Positions 17,860-27,503 are shown, numbered from the stretch's first letter. The stretch is 64,000 bases of DNA from Psychrobacillus mangrovi (GCF_037104765.1 NZ_JBAWSY010000011.1:1-64000); one strand, 5' to 3'. Made by a program: numbers and translations. The notes: generated by a model from the sequence alone, not told the origin.

Positions 17860-18576
17860 TTAATTACTCCCTATACTTTCCACCTCTTCTTCCATTAGGA
17901 ATTGAAATGCTTTATTATACCAATCTTCACTGTCGTCACTATAGCATATATGGTGTTTGCCAACCTCAGAATAGATAAGCTCTTTTTTCTCTGACCCTAT
18001 TTGGTCAAATAAGAACTGAGCCGTAGTATAAGGAACAATACCATCTTTTTTTCCTTGGACTAAACAGATTGGTACTTTAATTTGGCCATAATAAGGTTCA
18101 ACCATACGCACTAAACGCATAAATTCTAGCGTGGCATGAATTGGAGTAGCTTTCAACTTAGCTCTATATAATTTATACAGGTTGTTGTCTTCAAGCTTTC
18201 CAGACATTGCTTCTTTTGCAATCTCTCGAATGTCCTGAAGCAACTGAGTAGGATAAATGTATTTGGCAGCCGCGCTTAATAAAATCAATTTATCGACTTT
18301 ATAGCGATTCGCTAAATATAGTGCAATTACACCACCCATAGAAAATCCAATAATATACACACGGTCTACTTCTTTTTGAAGCTGTCTAAGTGCTAGTTCT
18401 GCCTCCATCATCCAATTTTCTGCGGATAATTTTTCAAGCGAAAGCGTTTCCCCATGGCCAGGAAGAGTAGGAACAACAAATTCCCAGTCTGTATTTGCAT
18501 GTAAAAAATCTACAAAAGGTTGCACCTCATATGGTCCACCTGTAAATCCGTGTATGCAAAGTACTCCTGTTTTCAT
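17860..18576 (-). CDS. Carboxylesterase (Est30-like alpha/beta hydrolase)
   Basis: 238-residue alpha/beta hydrolase that resembles Geobacillus Est30. The nucleophile is in GFSMGG (Ser79), the oxyanion region is IHGFTGGP, the acid lies in QGKKDGIVP, and the histidine is in VGKHHICYSDD. It hydrolyses short-chain carboxyl esters in related organisms; the physiological substrate is unknown. It is 21 bp downstream of murF and co-directional with it, so probably co-transcribed. Confidence 0.9.
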   Translation of the reverse strand: MKTGVLCIHGFTGGPYEVQPFVDFLHANTDWEFVVPTLPGHGETLSLEKLSAENWMMEAELALRQLQKEVDRVYIIGFSMGGVIALYLANRYKVDKLILLSAAAKYIYPTQLLQDIREIAKEAMSGKLEDNNLYKLYRAKLKATPIHATLEFMRLVRMVEPYYGQIKVPICLVQGKKDGIVPYTTAQFLFDQIGSEKKELIYSEVGKHHICYSDDSEDWYNKAFQFLMEEEVESIGSN

Positions 18577-18597
18577 ATTGTTCCTCCATTCCCGTTT

Positions 18598-19977
18598 CTA
18601 TTTTTGAAACGGTTCAATGACTCTTTCTAATTTCATACCCCGAGATCCTTTTACTAAAACAATTGATTGTTCGTTTATACGTTTGTCTAAAAATAAAATA
18701 AGTTTTTTATAGTCATCTTCTACCCAAATAATACTGTCCTCATTAAATTTCTTGACTAATTGATCGTATAGCCATTTCATTCTTGGTCCAAACAAACAAA
18801 CTCCAGTAAATACATCATTTGAAATGGATTCACTGATTTGTTCGTGGTATTGCCTTTCATTTTCTCCAAGCTCTAGCATATCGCCAAGTACAAGCCATTT
18901 AACTGGTTTAATCGATGACTTTTCTAAAAATGAAATTGCGGCTTTCATAGATGTTGGTGCTGCATTATACGCGTCATTAATAAAGATAGCTCCATTTGAA
19001 GCTTCAATTACTTGCATTCGCATATCTGTTAATACAATTTTTTTCAACGCATCTCGCATTTGATCCGAACTTAACCCAACCTCTTTCCCGATTAATAAAG
19101 CAGCCAATGTATTTTTCACTTGGTGCTCGCCAAGAACAGGGATGGACATTTCTTCGTTTATCTCACCAGCTACACGGAAGGTGCTTCCTTGTTCTGTAAA
19201 GTTCACTTCGACAATAGACAAATCATTTTGTTCATTCGTTCCGAAAGATTTCGTATGAATATTAGGAGCATTTTCCACAAATGGACGTAGTAAAGGTTCA
19301 TCTCCATCATAGAATAACTGTCCATTTGCATCTAATCCTGAAATAATCTCAAATTTAGCTTCCGCAATACCTTCACGAGAGCCAAGGTCTTGCATATGCG
19401 CTTCCCCGATATTTGTGATTACTGCGTACTTAGGTTTTGCAAGATTAGATAAAAATTCTATTTCTCCAAATGAACTCATGCCCATTTCTAGTACAGCAAA
19501 CTCCGTGTCTTCCTCAAGTGAAAGAATGGTTAATGGCAATCCGAGTTCATTATTAAAATTACCTTCCGTTTTTTTCACTCGGAAGTAAGGAGATAACATT
19601 CCAGCTACTAAATCCTTTGTAGAAGTTTTGCCATTAGACCCTGTTATCCCAATGAAAGTAGCGTCCAATTCTTCTCGATAAGCTACCGCCATTTGCTGAA
19701 GTGCTTTTTCCCCGCTTTCTACGAATAAAAGAGGAACATCCTCTGGTGGATTTGGTTCATCCTTTAACCAAAAAGACGCTGCTGCTCCTTTATCAAAAGC
19801 ATCCTTCACAAAACGATGGCCATTTACATTTTCCCCACGAAAAGGGATAAATATGTCGCCAGGTAGCAAAGTTCTAGTGTTAATTGATACACCTGTCACA
19901 AGTGGATTTAATTCAGGATTTTCTGCTATTCCAAGCCATGCTGCTATTTCTGTTAAACTTTTTTTCAATTCAGTCAC
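18598..19977 (-). CDS. murF: UDP-MurNAc-tripeptide-D-Ala-D-Ala ligase
   Basis: 459-residue Mur ligase with ATP loop GITGSNGKTSTKD, VLEMGMSSFGEI and the C-terminal dipeptide-binding domain (LVKGSRGMKLERV). It adds D-Ala-D-Ala to the peptidoglycan precursor in the cytoplasm. Its ATG overlaps the ddl stop by four bases, so substrate maker and user are translationally coupled. Confidence 0.97.
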   Translation of the reverse strand: MTELKKSLTEIAAWLGIAENPELNPLVTGVSINTRTLLPGDIFIPFRGENVNGHRFVKDAFDKGAAASFWLKDEPNPPEDVPLLFVESGEKALQQMAVAYREELDATFIGITGSNGKTSTKDLVAGMLSPYFRVKKTEGNFNNELGLPLTILSLEEDTEFAVLEMGMSSFGEIEFLSNLAKPKYAVITNIGEAHMQDLGSREGIAEAKFEIISGLDANGQLFYDGDEPLLRPFVENAPNIHTKSFGTNEQNDLSIVEVNFTEQGSTFRVAGEINEEMSIPVLGEHQVKNTLAALLIGKEVGLSSDQMRDALKKIVLTDMRMQVIEASNGAIFINDAYNAAPTSMKAAISFLEKSSIKPVKWLVLGDMLELGENERQYHEQISESISNDVFTGVCLFGPRMKWLYDQLVKKFNEDSIIWVEDDYKKLILFLDKRINEQSIVLVKGSRGMKLERVIEPFQK

Positions 19978-21080
19978 TCTCCATCTTTCGAATGCTCGAG
20001 TTGTTGTTTTTCCTCATAACGTTCGAGTGCAAGTGTAATCAATTCTTCGATTAAATCGGAGTAGGACAACCCAGACTCAATCCAAAGCTTCGGATACATA
20101 CTAATAGGTGTAAATCCGGGCATCGTATTTACTTCATTAATAAGTACTTCTTCGTTTTCAGTTACAAAAAAGTCTGCGCGAACAAGGCCCGAGCAATCAA
20201 GTACTTTAAAAGCTCGAATTGCAGCGTCTTCCATCTTTTTCAATAATTCAGTAGAAACATTAGCTGGAATTGCATAGTTTGTCGTTCCGTCTTCATATTT
20301 TGCCTCGTAATCATAAAAGTCTTTCGTTGGTAAAACTTCCCCTGCTACAGAGCATCTTGGCGCGTCATTCCCTAGAACACTCATTTCTAATTCGCGTGCA
20401 ACAATCCCCTGCTCCACAATAATTTTACGATCATATTTAAAAGCAAATTCTACAGCTTTTAAAAGTTCTTCCCTGTTCGTAGCTTTTGTGATCCCAACAC
20501 TTGACCCTAAGTTCGCTGGCTTAACAAATAATGGCCACTTCAAGTTTTCTTCCATTTTTTTCAATAACGCAGCTTGATTGTTTTTCCACTCTTTACGAAT
20601 AAAGTGCACGTAAGGAACTTGAGATAAGCCCGCTTGAGCAAATAATTGCTTCATTACTACTTTATCCATCCCAGCAGCAGATGCTAAAACGCCATTTCCC
20701 ACATACGGTAAGTTCAAAACTTCCAGTAAACCTTGAACTGTACCATCTTCCCCATTCGGACCATGAAGTAATGGAAAAATTACATCCAAATTAGAATCTG
20801 TTTTTGTCTCCATAGCAGAATTTGCTGATACCTCTTCCGGTAAAAAACTTATAATATTATTTGGTTTACTTTCACGCTCACCAAATTGAAGCATTTGTAC
20901 AGTTTCTGCTGGGCCGATTAAAGCATTACCTTTTCTCCATTCACCCGTTTTCGTTATAAAAATCGGATATACTTCATATTTATCAAAATTAATAGCTTGA
21001 GACACTGCTCTTGCCGTCAATAACGAAACCTCATGCTCGGCAGATTTCCCACCATATAATAAACCTAATTTAATTTTCAT
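19974..21080 (-). CDS. ddl: D-alanine-D-alanine ligase
   Basis: 368-residue ATP-grasp enzyme with LLYGGKSAEHEVSL, GPNGEDGTVQGLLE, KPANLGSSVGI and INEVNTMPGFTPISMYPKLW. The active-site region has the MYPKLW form common in vancomycin-sensitive Ddl of Bacillota. It is the first gene of the ddl-murF(-esterase) operon. The window also encodes alr (9931), which provides its substrate. Confidence 0.97.
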   Translation of the reverse strand: MKIKLGLLYGGKSAEHEVSLLTARAVSQAINFDKYEVYPIFITKTGEWRKGNALIGPAETVQMLQFGERESKPNNIISFLPEEVSANSAMETKTDSNLDVIFPLLHGPNGEDGTVQGLLEVLNLPYVGNGVLASAAGMDKVVMKQLFAQAGLSQVPYVHFIRKEWKNNQAALLKKMEENLKWPLFVKPANLGSSVGITKATNREELLKAVEFAFKYDRKIIVEQGIVARELEMSVLGNDAPRCSVAGEVLPTKDFYDYEAKYEDGTTNYAIPANVSTELLKKMEDAAIRAFKVLDCSGLVRADFFVTENEEVLINEVNTMPGFTPISMYPKLWIESGLSYSDLIEELITLALERYEEKQQLEHSKDGE

Positions 21081-21183
21081 TTGTAAATAACCTCCACGTT
21101 TTGGATAGTATTAGTTTATCATGTACCGTATCGTTAGATGAACCATCAACCGATGATATAAATTAACTATTTTAGGTATCACT

Positions 21184-21345
21184 TTCATCCCGACTTAAAA
21201 TATAACAATGAAACGAAATAATTCCAATGATGACAGTTCTTGCTGACCAGTTCCCTGTAAAATAGCATATGCTGTTCCAATCGGAATCGTTTTCATTACT
21301 ATTGCAAATAAGTTAAAAACACCAAGTAACACCTCAATATATATA
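21184..21345 (-). pseudogene. Remnant of a small multidrug resistance (SMR) transporter
   Basis: On the minus strand this stretch translates to a fragment containing FAIVMKTIPIGTAYAI, the highly conserved SMR/EmrE helix-2/3 motif, and then decays (QGTGQQELSSLELF) to a stop at 21184. There is no start codon or N-terminal helix. It corresponds to the middle third of a ~105-residue protein, so it is a decayed relic. The 21081-21542 gap otherwise holds a hairpin at 21348-21388 and a degenerate GC-rich repeat (21440-21490). Confidence 0.7.
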
Positions 21346-21429
21346 ATAAACGCCTTTGCAACTGAAAGTAGCAAAAGCGTTTTTTTAACAAATTAGCATC
21401 AGCGTATAGACAAACTTGAATTTATTTTT

Positions 21430-21500
21430 ATATAGAATAGATCAGTTTCCGAAGCTTTCCGCGGTCGAGCGGACGCTTATCCAAACCAATCAGCCAACTG
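21430..21500. repeat. Degenerate fragment of the GC-rich interspersed family
   Basis: CCGAAGCTT and GGACGCTT-TCCAAACCAAT pieces match the stretches near 30298 and 31097, suggesting a worn copy of the same family. Confidence 0.5.
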
Positions 21501-21542
21501 CCTTTTGTCTTCAATCTGGTAATCGCTTTTCATCATAGCTGA

Positions 21543-22283
21543 TTAAAACTGAATTAACAAATCTGCTGGCTTGTCTAAATGATCTTTCAAATCTCCAAGC
21601 ACTTCATCAGGAAAAATGTTTTCAGGTAGGCTTCTAATCTCTATGCCATAGTTTGTTTTATCTAATTTAAATAAGGACATTAACACGCCATCTTCATAAT
21701 AATCAGCATACGCATCTACCTTTTCTATAGATAATTCAGGTAAAATCACGTTGTTCTTCTTTCTCCAAAAAGCAGTTGATTTCATTTTTTCATGTATATA
21801 TTGATTAAATACACTAGCAATTAATTTGTTAATATCCTCTATATCACGAAAATATATTTTTGTGATTTGTTGACCTTCGTCTGATAAATAAACAAATCGA
21901 TTTTGTAGATGATGATAAAACGGAAGTCGAAATGCTTCTTTTTTATGGGCTATGTATAGTAGCTCTGCTTGTTCCTGAGGTGACAACATATTTAACTTTC
22001 GCTCATCAGAAAAATCTAGCAAACAGAGTACTGATGGTCTTTCTGCATAATCCTTTAAAAAATGATTATATTGTTCTTTCACCACAAACTCTAATTGCGT
22101 ATGCATATTAAAAGATGCGTCTTCATATTGATGTTTTAATAATAAAAGAGCCGACAAATCAGAGAAATTCTTTATAAACTGTTGGACCGAAAGCCCACTA
22201 AATAAAGCGAAATGTTCAATTTCATTCACATGTACATAAAGATGTGTTAAATATTCTTCTATTTCTTTCTCTTTTTTTGCCAC
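21543..22283 (-). CDS. Conserved hypothetical protein
   Basis: 246 residues, not recognised. It is soluble, with no signal peptide or clear transmembrane helix, rich in aromatic residues and Lys/Glu, and mostly helical by composition. It stands alone, in the opposite direction to rodA. A possible ribosome binding site (AAGGAGTGAA) precedes the ATG. I see no motif that supports a function. Confidence 0.7.
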   Translation of the reverse strand: MAKKEKEIEEYLTHLYVHVNEIEHFALFSGLSVQQFIKNFSDLSALLLLKHQYEDASFNMHTQLEFVVKEQYNHFLKDYAERPSVLCLLDFSDERKLNMLSPQEQAELLYIAHKKEAFRLPFYHHLQNRFVYLSDEGQQITKIYFRDIEDINKLIASVFNQYIHEKMKSTAFWRKKNNVILPELSIEKVDAYADYYEDGVLMSLFKLDKTNYGIEIRSLPENIFPDEVLGDLKDHLDKPADLLIQF

Positions 22284-22465
22284 TGAGGTTCACTCCTTAA
22301 TCGTCTGTTCTATATTAGCATAATTTTTTCAATTGAAACATCTGATTTTTGTGTGTCGTCTCTATTAACTGACAAGCAAAAATCATTTTTTTAAGCTATA
22401 ATAAAAAAAGTGTATTTAGCTGGACAAATTGACAAATGAAATTTGATAGAAATATAGGTGACTTT

Positions 22466-23650
22466 ATGGAAAACAAAAAAGGCTTTGCCGATCGATTCGA
22501 TTGGACGCTCGCTTTTATAATATTATTATTTTTAATTGTTAGCTTACTAGCAATTACATCAGCACAAACATCAGGACAATATGTAGGTAAGAATTTTGCT
22601 GCTCAGCAAGTTTTTTGGTATTTCGTTGGAGCAATCATTATAAGTCTTGTTATGTTTTTTGAACCAGAACAATATAAAAAAATGTCCTGGATTATTTATG
22701 GCATCGGTATTTTTCTTTTATTTGTTTTGTTTGTATTGCCAGATTCAATGCCACTTGTAAAAGAAGTAAATGGAGCAAAAAGTTGGTTTCATTTACCTAT
22801 TGGTAATATACAACCAGCGGAGTTTATGAAGACTTTTTATATTTTAGGACTTGCTCGGTTAATCACTAAGCACCACGAAATATATTTAATGAAAAGCTTG
22901 AAAACAGATTTTATTCTGCTAGGAAAAATAGGTGCTACGTTACTTGTACCTCTCGTATTTATATTAGAACAGCCTGACTTTGGGACAGCGCTTGTCTTTT
23001 TGGCCATTACGGTAGCGTTAATTATAGTTGCCGGAATTACATGGAAAATTATTCTTCCAGTCTTTCTTGGTGGAGTAGGACTAGGTGTCTTACTATTATG
23101 GATGGCTCTATTTATGCAAGACTTTTTAGAAGATAAATTTGGCTTCGACCCCTATCAATTTGCTCGAATATATTCTTGGTTAGATCCGTACTCTTATGCT
23201 TCAAATGAGGGTATGCACTTGATCACTTCCTTAAATGCTATTGGTTCCGGTGAAATTTTCGGAAAAGGCTATGGCGGTCGCGTTGTATATGTCCCAGAAA
23301 ATCATACTGATTTTATATTCGCAGTAATTGGAGAAGAATATGGATTTGTTGGAGCTAGTATCGTCATAAGTCTTTTCTTTTTACTTATTTTCCATTTAAC
23401 AAAAATTACATTGCAGTTAAAAGATGCCTATAGTACGTATGTATGCGCAGGTATCATTGCTATGATTACATTCCATGTTTTCGAAAATATTGGTATGACG
23501 ATTCAGTTACTCCCTATTACAGGTATCCCACTACCATTCATAAGCTACGGTGGTAGTTCACTAATGGGAAATATGCTAGCAATCGGCTTAGTATTTAGTA
23601 TGAAATTTCATCATAAAACGTATATGTTCGCTAAAAACGAAGATGACTAA
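22466..23650 (+). CDS. rodA: RodA-type SEDS peptidoglycan glycosyltransferase
   Basis: 394-residue SEDS protein with about ten transmembrane helices. Typical motifs are NGAKSWFHLPIGNIQPAEFMK, QPDFGTALVF, YVPENHTDFIFAVIGEEYGFVGA and the C-terminal PITGIPLPFISYGGSSLMGNM. SEDS proteins polymerise lipid II with a class B PBP. It is closer to RodA than to FtsW or SpoVE by the GxxxK-WF loop, but that choice is moderate. Start ATG 22466 is preferred over 22436 because AGGTGA lies five bases before it. A strong terminator follows. Confidence 0.9.
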   Translation: MENKKGFADRFDWTLAFIILLFLIVSLLAITSAQTSGQYVGKNFAAQQVFWYFVGAIIISLVMFFEPEQYKKMSWIIYGIGIFLLFVLFVLPDSMPLVKEVNGAKSWFHLPIGNIQPAEFMKTFYILGLARLITKHHEIYLMKSLKTDFILLGKIGATLLVPLVFILEQPDFGTALVFLAITVALIIVAGITWKIILPVFLGGVGLGVLLLWMALFMQDFLEDKFGFDPYQFARIYSWLDPYSYASNEGMHLITSLNAIGSGEIFGKGYGGRVVYVPENHTDFIFAVIGEEYGFVGASIVISLFFLLIFHLTKITLQLKDAYSTYVCAGIIAMITFHVFENIGMTIQLLPITGIPLPFISYGGSSLMGNMLAIGLVFSMKFHHKTYMFAKNEDD

Positions 23651-23658
23651 GAAGCAAA

Positions 23659-23701
23659 TAAAAAGAGGGTGGCTCGAATATTCCGAGTCACCCTCTTTTT
23701 A
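23659..23701. terminator. Bidirectional terminator between rodA and a small gene
   Basis: Near-perfect hairpin AAAAAGAGGGTG ... CACCCTCTTTTT, AT-run on both sides. It serves rodA on plus and the 43-residue gene on minus. Confidence 0.93.
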
Positions 23702-23830
23702 GCTTTGAGGACTTTGTGCAGGAGGTGCTAACGCTTTAAGCATGTCAAGTCTCGATTTTGTCATTGTAACAGTCACACCAAGCTTTGAAAGATTACTTAC
23801 AATTTTCTTTAAATCAACTTCCTTAGCCAT
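23699..23830 (-). CDS. Small conserved-type hypothetical protein (43 residues)
   Basis: ATG at 23830 with GAGGTGG six bases upstream; 43 codons beginning MAKEVDLKKIVSNLSKLG and ending APPAQSPQS, stop at 23699-23701 in the shared terminator. The N-terminal part would be an amphipathic helix and the tail is Pro/Ser-rich. No family is recognised. The good ribosome binding site plus immediate terminator argue that it is real. Confidence 0.72.
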   Translation of the reverse strand: MAKEVDLKKIVSNLSKLGVTVTMTKSRLDMLKALAPPAQSPQS

Positions 23831-24006
23831 TCTTTCCACCTCGTCCTTCCATATAGTATTACGATTTATATTAAAAAAAGTTTCTCATTTTTTATTATTT
23901 CCTACCCTATAATACCACTATTTACATCGTTTTAATCTTTCAATTTTGTTACATATTTTATTTAATTGTAAACCAAGCTAGGTAATAACCATAAGGAGTG
24001 ATTCAC

Positions 24007-24420
24007 GTGAATGTAAAAGATGTGATGAGTAAAGAAGTCGCGACTTGCAATCCACAGGATTACGTAAATGAGGTTGCTGAGCAAATGCGAACATTGGATA
24101 TTGGTTGTCTTCCCGTTGTTAGCGATAAAAAACTCGTCGGTATGATAACCGATAGAGATATCGTAACAAGATCCGTTGCACGAGATGTGAAAAGTAAAGT
24201 GGAAGATGTAATGACGAAATCCGTAATCTCTGTTTCACCTGACGATACTACAGTAGAAGCCTCATTAGTAATGGCAAGATGCCAAGTCCGCCGCCTTCCA
24301 GTAGTTGAGAACAGTAAGCTTGTCGGTTTTGTATCGTTGGCCGATTTAGCATTCCCATTTCCACATGTACAAGAAGTTTCTCATGCTATGGAAAGTATAT
24401 CCGAACCAAGGGGTTATTAA
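24007..24420 (+). CDS. Tandem CBS domain protein
   Basis: 137 residues made of two CBS domains (about 5-60 and 70-125; GCLPVVSDKKLVGMITDRDI and VRRLPVVENSKLVGFVSLADLA). Stand-alone CBS pairs bind adenine nucleotides and act as energy or stress sensors; it resembles B. subtilis YhcV. Start GTG 24007 is chosen because AAGGAG (23993-23998) is eight bases before it; a GTG at 23998 overlaps that site. A terminator follows. Confidence 0.9.
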   Translation: MNVKDVMSKEVATCNPQDYVNEVAEQMRTLDIGCLPVVSDKKLVGMITDRDIVTRSVARDVKSKVEDVMTKSVISVSPDDTTVEASLVMARCQVRRLPVVENSKLVGFVSLADLAFPFPHVQEVSHAMESISEPRGY

Positions 24421-24428
24421 ACATTATT

Positions 24429-24461
24429 AGCTATCCTTTTTTAAAATCGGATAGCTTTTTT
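24429..24461 (+). terminator. Terminator after the CBS gene
   Basis: AGCTATCC / GGATAGCT stem and a run of T. The same stem sequence is used again after the YceI gene at 61067-61099. Confidence 0.92.
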
Positions 24462-24545
24462 ATATGGGTTTTGGTACTGAGATGTCAAACATATAGGAAA
24501 AGTGTAATATAGAAACTAGAAGATTTTCAGAAAGCAGGTTTCTGT

Positions 24546-25709
24546 ATGAAAAAAACTATTTTTATATTAATGTCCATTCAATTTTTAGTTTATCTAGGTT
24601 TTGGGATTATCATACCTATATTGCCCGAAGTTATTCTGCAGCAAAATTATAATGAAATCCATGTCGGAGGTTTATTGACAGTATACTCTCTAGCTTCTTT
24701 TTTCACTGCTCCATTTTGGGGAATGCTTTCGGATCGCACGGGAAGAAAGGCACTCATTTTAGTTGGACTGGTTGGTTTTAGTTTAAGCTTTTGGCTATTT
24801 TCTTTATTTTTTGATTCGCTATTCATGCTTTACTTGTCTCGTGTCGTTGGAGGACTTTTTTCAGGCGCCTTATACACAGCTGTAACGGGATTTGCAGCGG
24901 ATTTATCAAACGAAGAAAACCGCACCAAATATATGGGCTTTATTGGAATGTCAATTGGTTTAGGATTTATTTTTGGACCAGCTATTGGAGGTGTTCTCGG
25001 GCACGTTAACTTATCGCTTCCATTTACGGTTTCCGCCATTTTATTATTAATCATTTTCGTGTACGCACTTATTATATTGAAGGAACCTATGAGAACTGGA
25101 GAAGCAAATAAACGAGCACTTCTTCCAAAGGGCGCTGCAAGTCTTTGGTCGTATCGAATAAAGTATTTGTTTCTGTTTTCATTCATGGTGACGTTCTTAT
25201 TAGCTGGATTAGAAGCTACATTCCAGCTGTTCCAAATCGAGAAGGTGGACATTACGCCTTTGCAAATCGGCTATTTGTTTATGTTTAGCGGATTCGTGGA
25301 CGCAGCTATTCAAGGTGGCGTTGTACGACGAATTAAAAATGGTACTGAAACAAAATGGCTATTATACGCACAAGTCATTACTGCAATCGGTTTATTTATG
25401 ACCGTTTTTACAACGAGCATTTTCTGGGCAGGGTTCTCACTTTGCATGTTTACCGCTGGGAATGCACTAGCCAGAACGACCATTGTTTCACTTACCACGA
25501 AGGAATCCGGAGGAAGCTACGGCACAGCTGCAGGTATGACTTATTCCATGGATAACCTAGGAAGAATTATTGGTCCATTATTATTTGCTTGGCTATTCAC
25601 AATTCAACCAAATAATATTTATGCGTTCTCCGGTGTGCTCGCAGTTCTTTCCATTGGATTGATCTTCAAATTTCGTAAATCTTCGAAATCATTGAGAGAC
25701 GTAGCGTAA
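24546..25709 (+). CDS. MFS drug-efflux transporter (NorA/Bmr-like)
   Basis: 387 residues, 12 predicted helices, DHA1 family. Motif A GMLSDRTGRKALIL follows helix 2, and motif C GPAIGGVLG is in helix 5, which marks drug/H+ antiporters. The substrate cannot be read from sequence. The start ATG follows AAGCAGGTTTCTGT, a modest site. It stands alone and is closed by a strong terminator at 25766. Confidence 0.9.
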   Translation: MKKTIFILMSIQFLVYLGFGIIIPILPEVILQQNYNEIHVGGLLTVYSLASFFTAPFWGMLSDRTGRKALILVGLVGFSLSFWLFSLFFDSLFMLYLSRVVGGLFSGALYTAVTGFAADLSNEENRTKYMGFIGMSIGLGFIFGPAIGGVLGHVNLSLPFTVSAILLLIIFVYALIILKEPMRTGEANKRALLPKGAASLWSYRIKYLFLFSFMVTFLLAGLEATFQLFQIEKVDITPLQIGYLFMFSGFVDAAIQGGVVRRIKNGTETKWLLYAQVITAIGLFMTVFTTSIFWAGFSLCMFTAGNALARTTIVSLTTKESGGSYGTAAGMTYSMDNLGRIIGPLLFAWLFTIQPNNIYAFSGVLAVLSIGLIFKFRKSSKSLRDVA

Positions 25710-25765
25710 GCTTCACTAAACAATCCAAGATAAAGAGGCTGGTACAAAAGCCTTTCTAAATGCAT

Positions 25766-25811
25766 AAACCGCATGAAATCAAAATGAGATTTCATGCGGT
25801 TTAATTTTTTC
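25766..25811 (+). terminator. Terminator after the NorA-like gene
   Basis: 15-bp perfect stem AAACCGCATGAAATC / GATTTCATGCGGTTT, then AATTTTTT. Confidence 0.93.
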
Positions 25812-25880
25812 TATTTGTACTTAAATCACTTAGTTATTTAGTTTTACCAAGCTTACCGCTCGCTGGAACCCGTTGATTTC

Positions 25881-26007
25881 CGTTCCAAGCAGGACGCGTT
25901 CCGCGGGGTGAGCGATGAACCATCACCGCCCCCTTCGGGTACGTTGTGATGTTTCATCTGTCTCCCTGATCCCGCTGGAGTCCCCGCCTTCCACTACAAT
26001 CAACTAG
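25881..26007 (+). repeat. GC-rich palindromic interspersed element, copy B
   Basis: Same interior as copy A (GGACGCGTTCCGCGGGGTGAG, the GATGAACCATCAC hairpin, CTTCGGGTACGTTGTGATG), with a diverged 5' end and the same CAATCAACTA tail. The 25710-26147 gap otherwise has only the terminator and A/T-rich sequence. Confidence 0.85.
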
Positions 26008-26147
26008 AGTATGTCTCTATCAAAAAAAAAAATCTATCTAAAAAGGTCATCCGTGTTATGTTAAAACAAAAAAATAAAGTAAATGCAGGCGGATCCACTT
26101 CCCCATTTTTTTACATATCTGAACGCAAGAATTTATTCCTTGGCATT

Positions 26148-27431
26148 TTATTGTAGTTCTGGTTGTGCTTTTTGGAGTTCGGGATGGGCTACTCTCACAA
26201 CTGAAGGTCTTGCTAATACCAATACGACTAAAATTAGCAAGAAGCTCGATACAATAAGAATACTTTCTGCCGGTAAAACATCATATAAGTAACCAAACAG
26301 TACCATTCCGAGTGGCATAAGAGCCATTGCACCAGTCTCAACAATAGAAAACACTCGCCCTTTATAATCATCTTCAATCATTTTTTGCATCATTACTTGA
26401 ATTGGTGTATTTGTTATGACCATAGCCACACCGAACACGAACATAAGCAATATATAAAATACAACGGTCATGACATAAGACATACTAATTAATAATGGCA
26501 AAGCCACGCAGCCTATAAAGACACCCATTACCACGATACTCCATTTAGAAACTAGAAAAGGATATTTCAACTCTTTACGAGCAGAGAAATATATCGACAT
26601 AATTAGCATTCCTATTGCAAACGCACCTTCAGTAAATCCAAAATGTTGTGAATTAATTTTAAGCTTTTCAATTAAAATGAACGAGTATCCTACTTGGAAA
26701 GCCCCAAATAAAAAATTTATAAAGAGTGATATAATAACTAAAATCTTTAAGATTGGTTGTTTCATTAAAAAACTAACGCCTGCCTTCATGCTTTGTAGCA
26801 TCGGCTCTTTTTCTTCCCCTTCAACCACTTCTTTCCGTTTAGCAAACAACTTAAAGTTCATCGTAGATTCTAGAATTACCGCAACAACTGATGCAACGAT
26901 ATACATAACTAAGAAAACTGGCATTGTTACCGTACCGTATAAAAGACCACCAACTGCAGGGCTTCCTATTGCAGCAAATGAGATTGATATTTGATTTAAC
27001 GACATAGCCTTTTGAATTCTTGCTTCATCTACTAATCCTGTGATGGAAGAACTAAAGGTCACACCAGAAAATAACGATGTAATCGAAAGAATTACAGATG
27101 TAGCATAAATCGCGATTAACGATAGACCAAGCGTTAAGCTTATAGTCAGTAAACCACCAATTGCAATAATAGTTGCAATTTGTGACACAATGACAATCAT
27201 TTTTCTGGAGTAATTATCTGCTGCATATCCAGCAAAAGGTGCTATCAGTGTTCTAGGTAAAATACCGCAAATTAAATTCATTGCAAAACTAGATGCAGAA
27301 CCAGTTAATTGCAAAATATAGAAGCTGATTGCAAATGTATACACTTGTGCACCAAAGGAAGATATGACCTTGCTAATCGTGAAAGTCCACAAATGATAAG
27401 TTGCCTTTTTAAGCTTTAATACCTCTTCCAT
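26148..27431 (-). CDS. MFS transporter (macrolide-efflux-like, MFS_3)
   Basis: 427 residues, about 12 helices, resembling the MefA/MFS_3 branch (AGYAADNYSRKMIVIVSQ motif A; TNTPIQVMMQKMIEDDYKGRVFSI, typical of this branch). AAAGGGG is eight bases upstream of the ATG. It diverges from the XRE-TPR regulator gene across 112 bp that hold two copies of a 17-bp palindrome, so it is the likely target of that regulator. The C-terminal tail carries a short direct repeat, HPELQKAQPELQ. Confidence 0.9.
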   Translation of the reverse strand: MEEVLKLKKATYHLWTFTISKVISSFGAQVYTFAISFYILQLTGSASSFAMNLICGILPRTLIAPFAGYAADNYSRKMIVIVSQIATIIAIGGLLTISLTLGLSLIAIYATSVILSITSLFSGVTFSSSITGLVDEARIQKAMSLNQISISFAAIGSPAVGGLLYGTVTMPVFLVMYIVASVVAVILESTMNFKLFAKRKEVVEGEEKEPMLQSMKAGVSFLMKQPILKILVIISLFINFLFGAFQVGYSFILIEKLKINSQHFGFTEGAFAIGMLIMSIYFSARKELKYPFLVSKWSIVVMGVFIGCVALPLLISMSYVMTVVFYILLMFVFGVAMVITNTPIQVMMQKMIEDDYKGRVFSIVETGAMALMPLGMVLFGYLYDVLPAESILIVSSFLLILVVLVLARPSVVRVAHPELQKAQPELQ

Positions 27432-27449
27432 TTATATTCCCCTTTAAAA

Positions 27450-27466
27450 GTTTAATTTAATTAAAC
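27450..27466. promoter_or_regulatory. Palindromic operator 1 in the MFS / XRE-TPR intergenic region
   Basis: Perfect palindrome GTTTAATT-T-AATTAAAC, followed by CAAATAAT. It lies 19 bp before the MFS ATG, next to its ribosome binding site. A near-copy is at 27504; centres are 54 bp apart. Confidence 0.75.
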
Positions 27467-27503
27467 AAATAATACCATATTATTCCTTCCCTTTCAACAA
27501 AAA

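Noticed and set aside
21348..21388. Hairpin AACGCC..GCAAAAGCGTT with T-run as active terminator
   Set aside because: It points in the plus direction where no plus gene precedes it; probably a leftover of the lost SMR locus.
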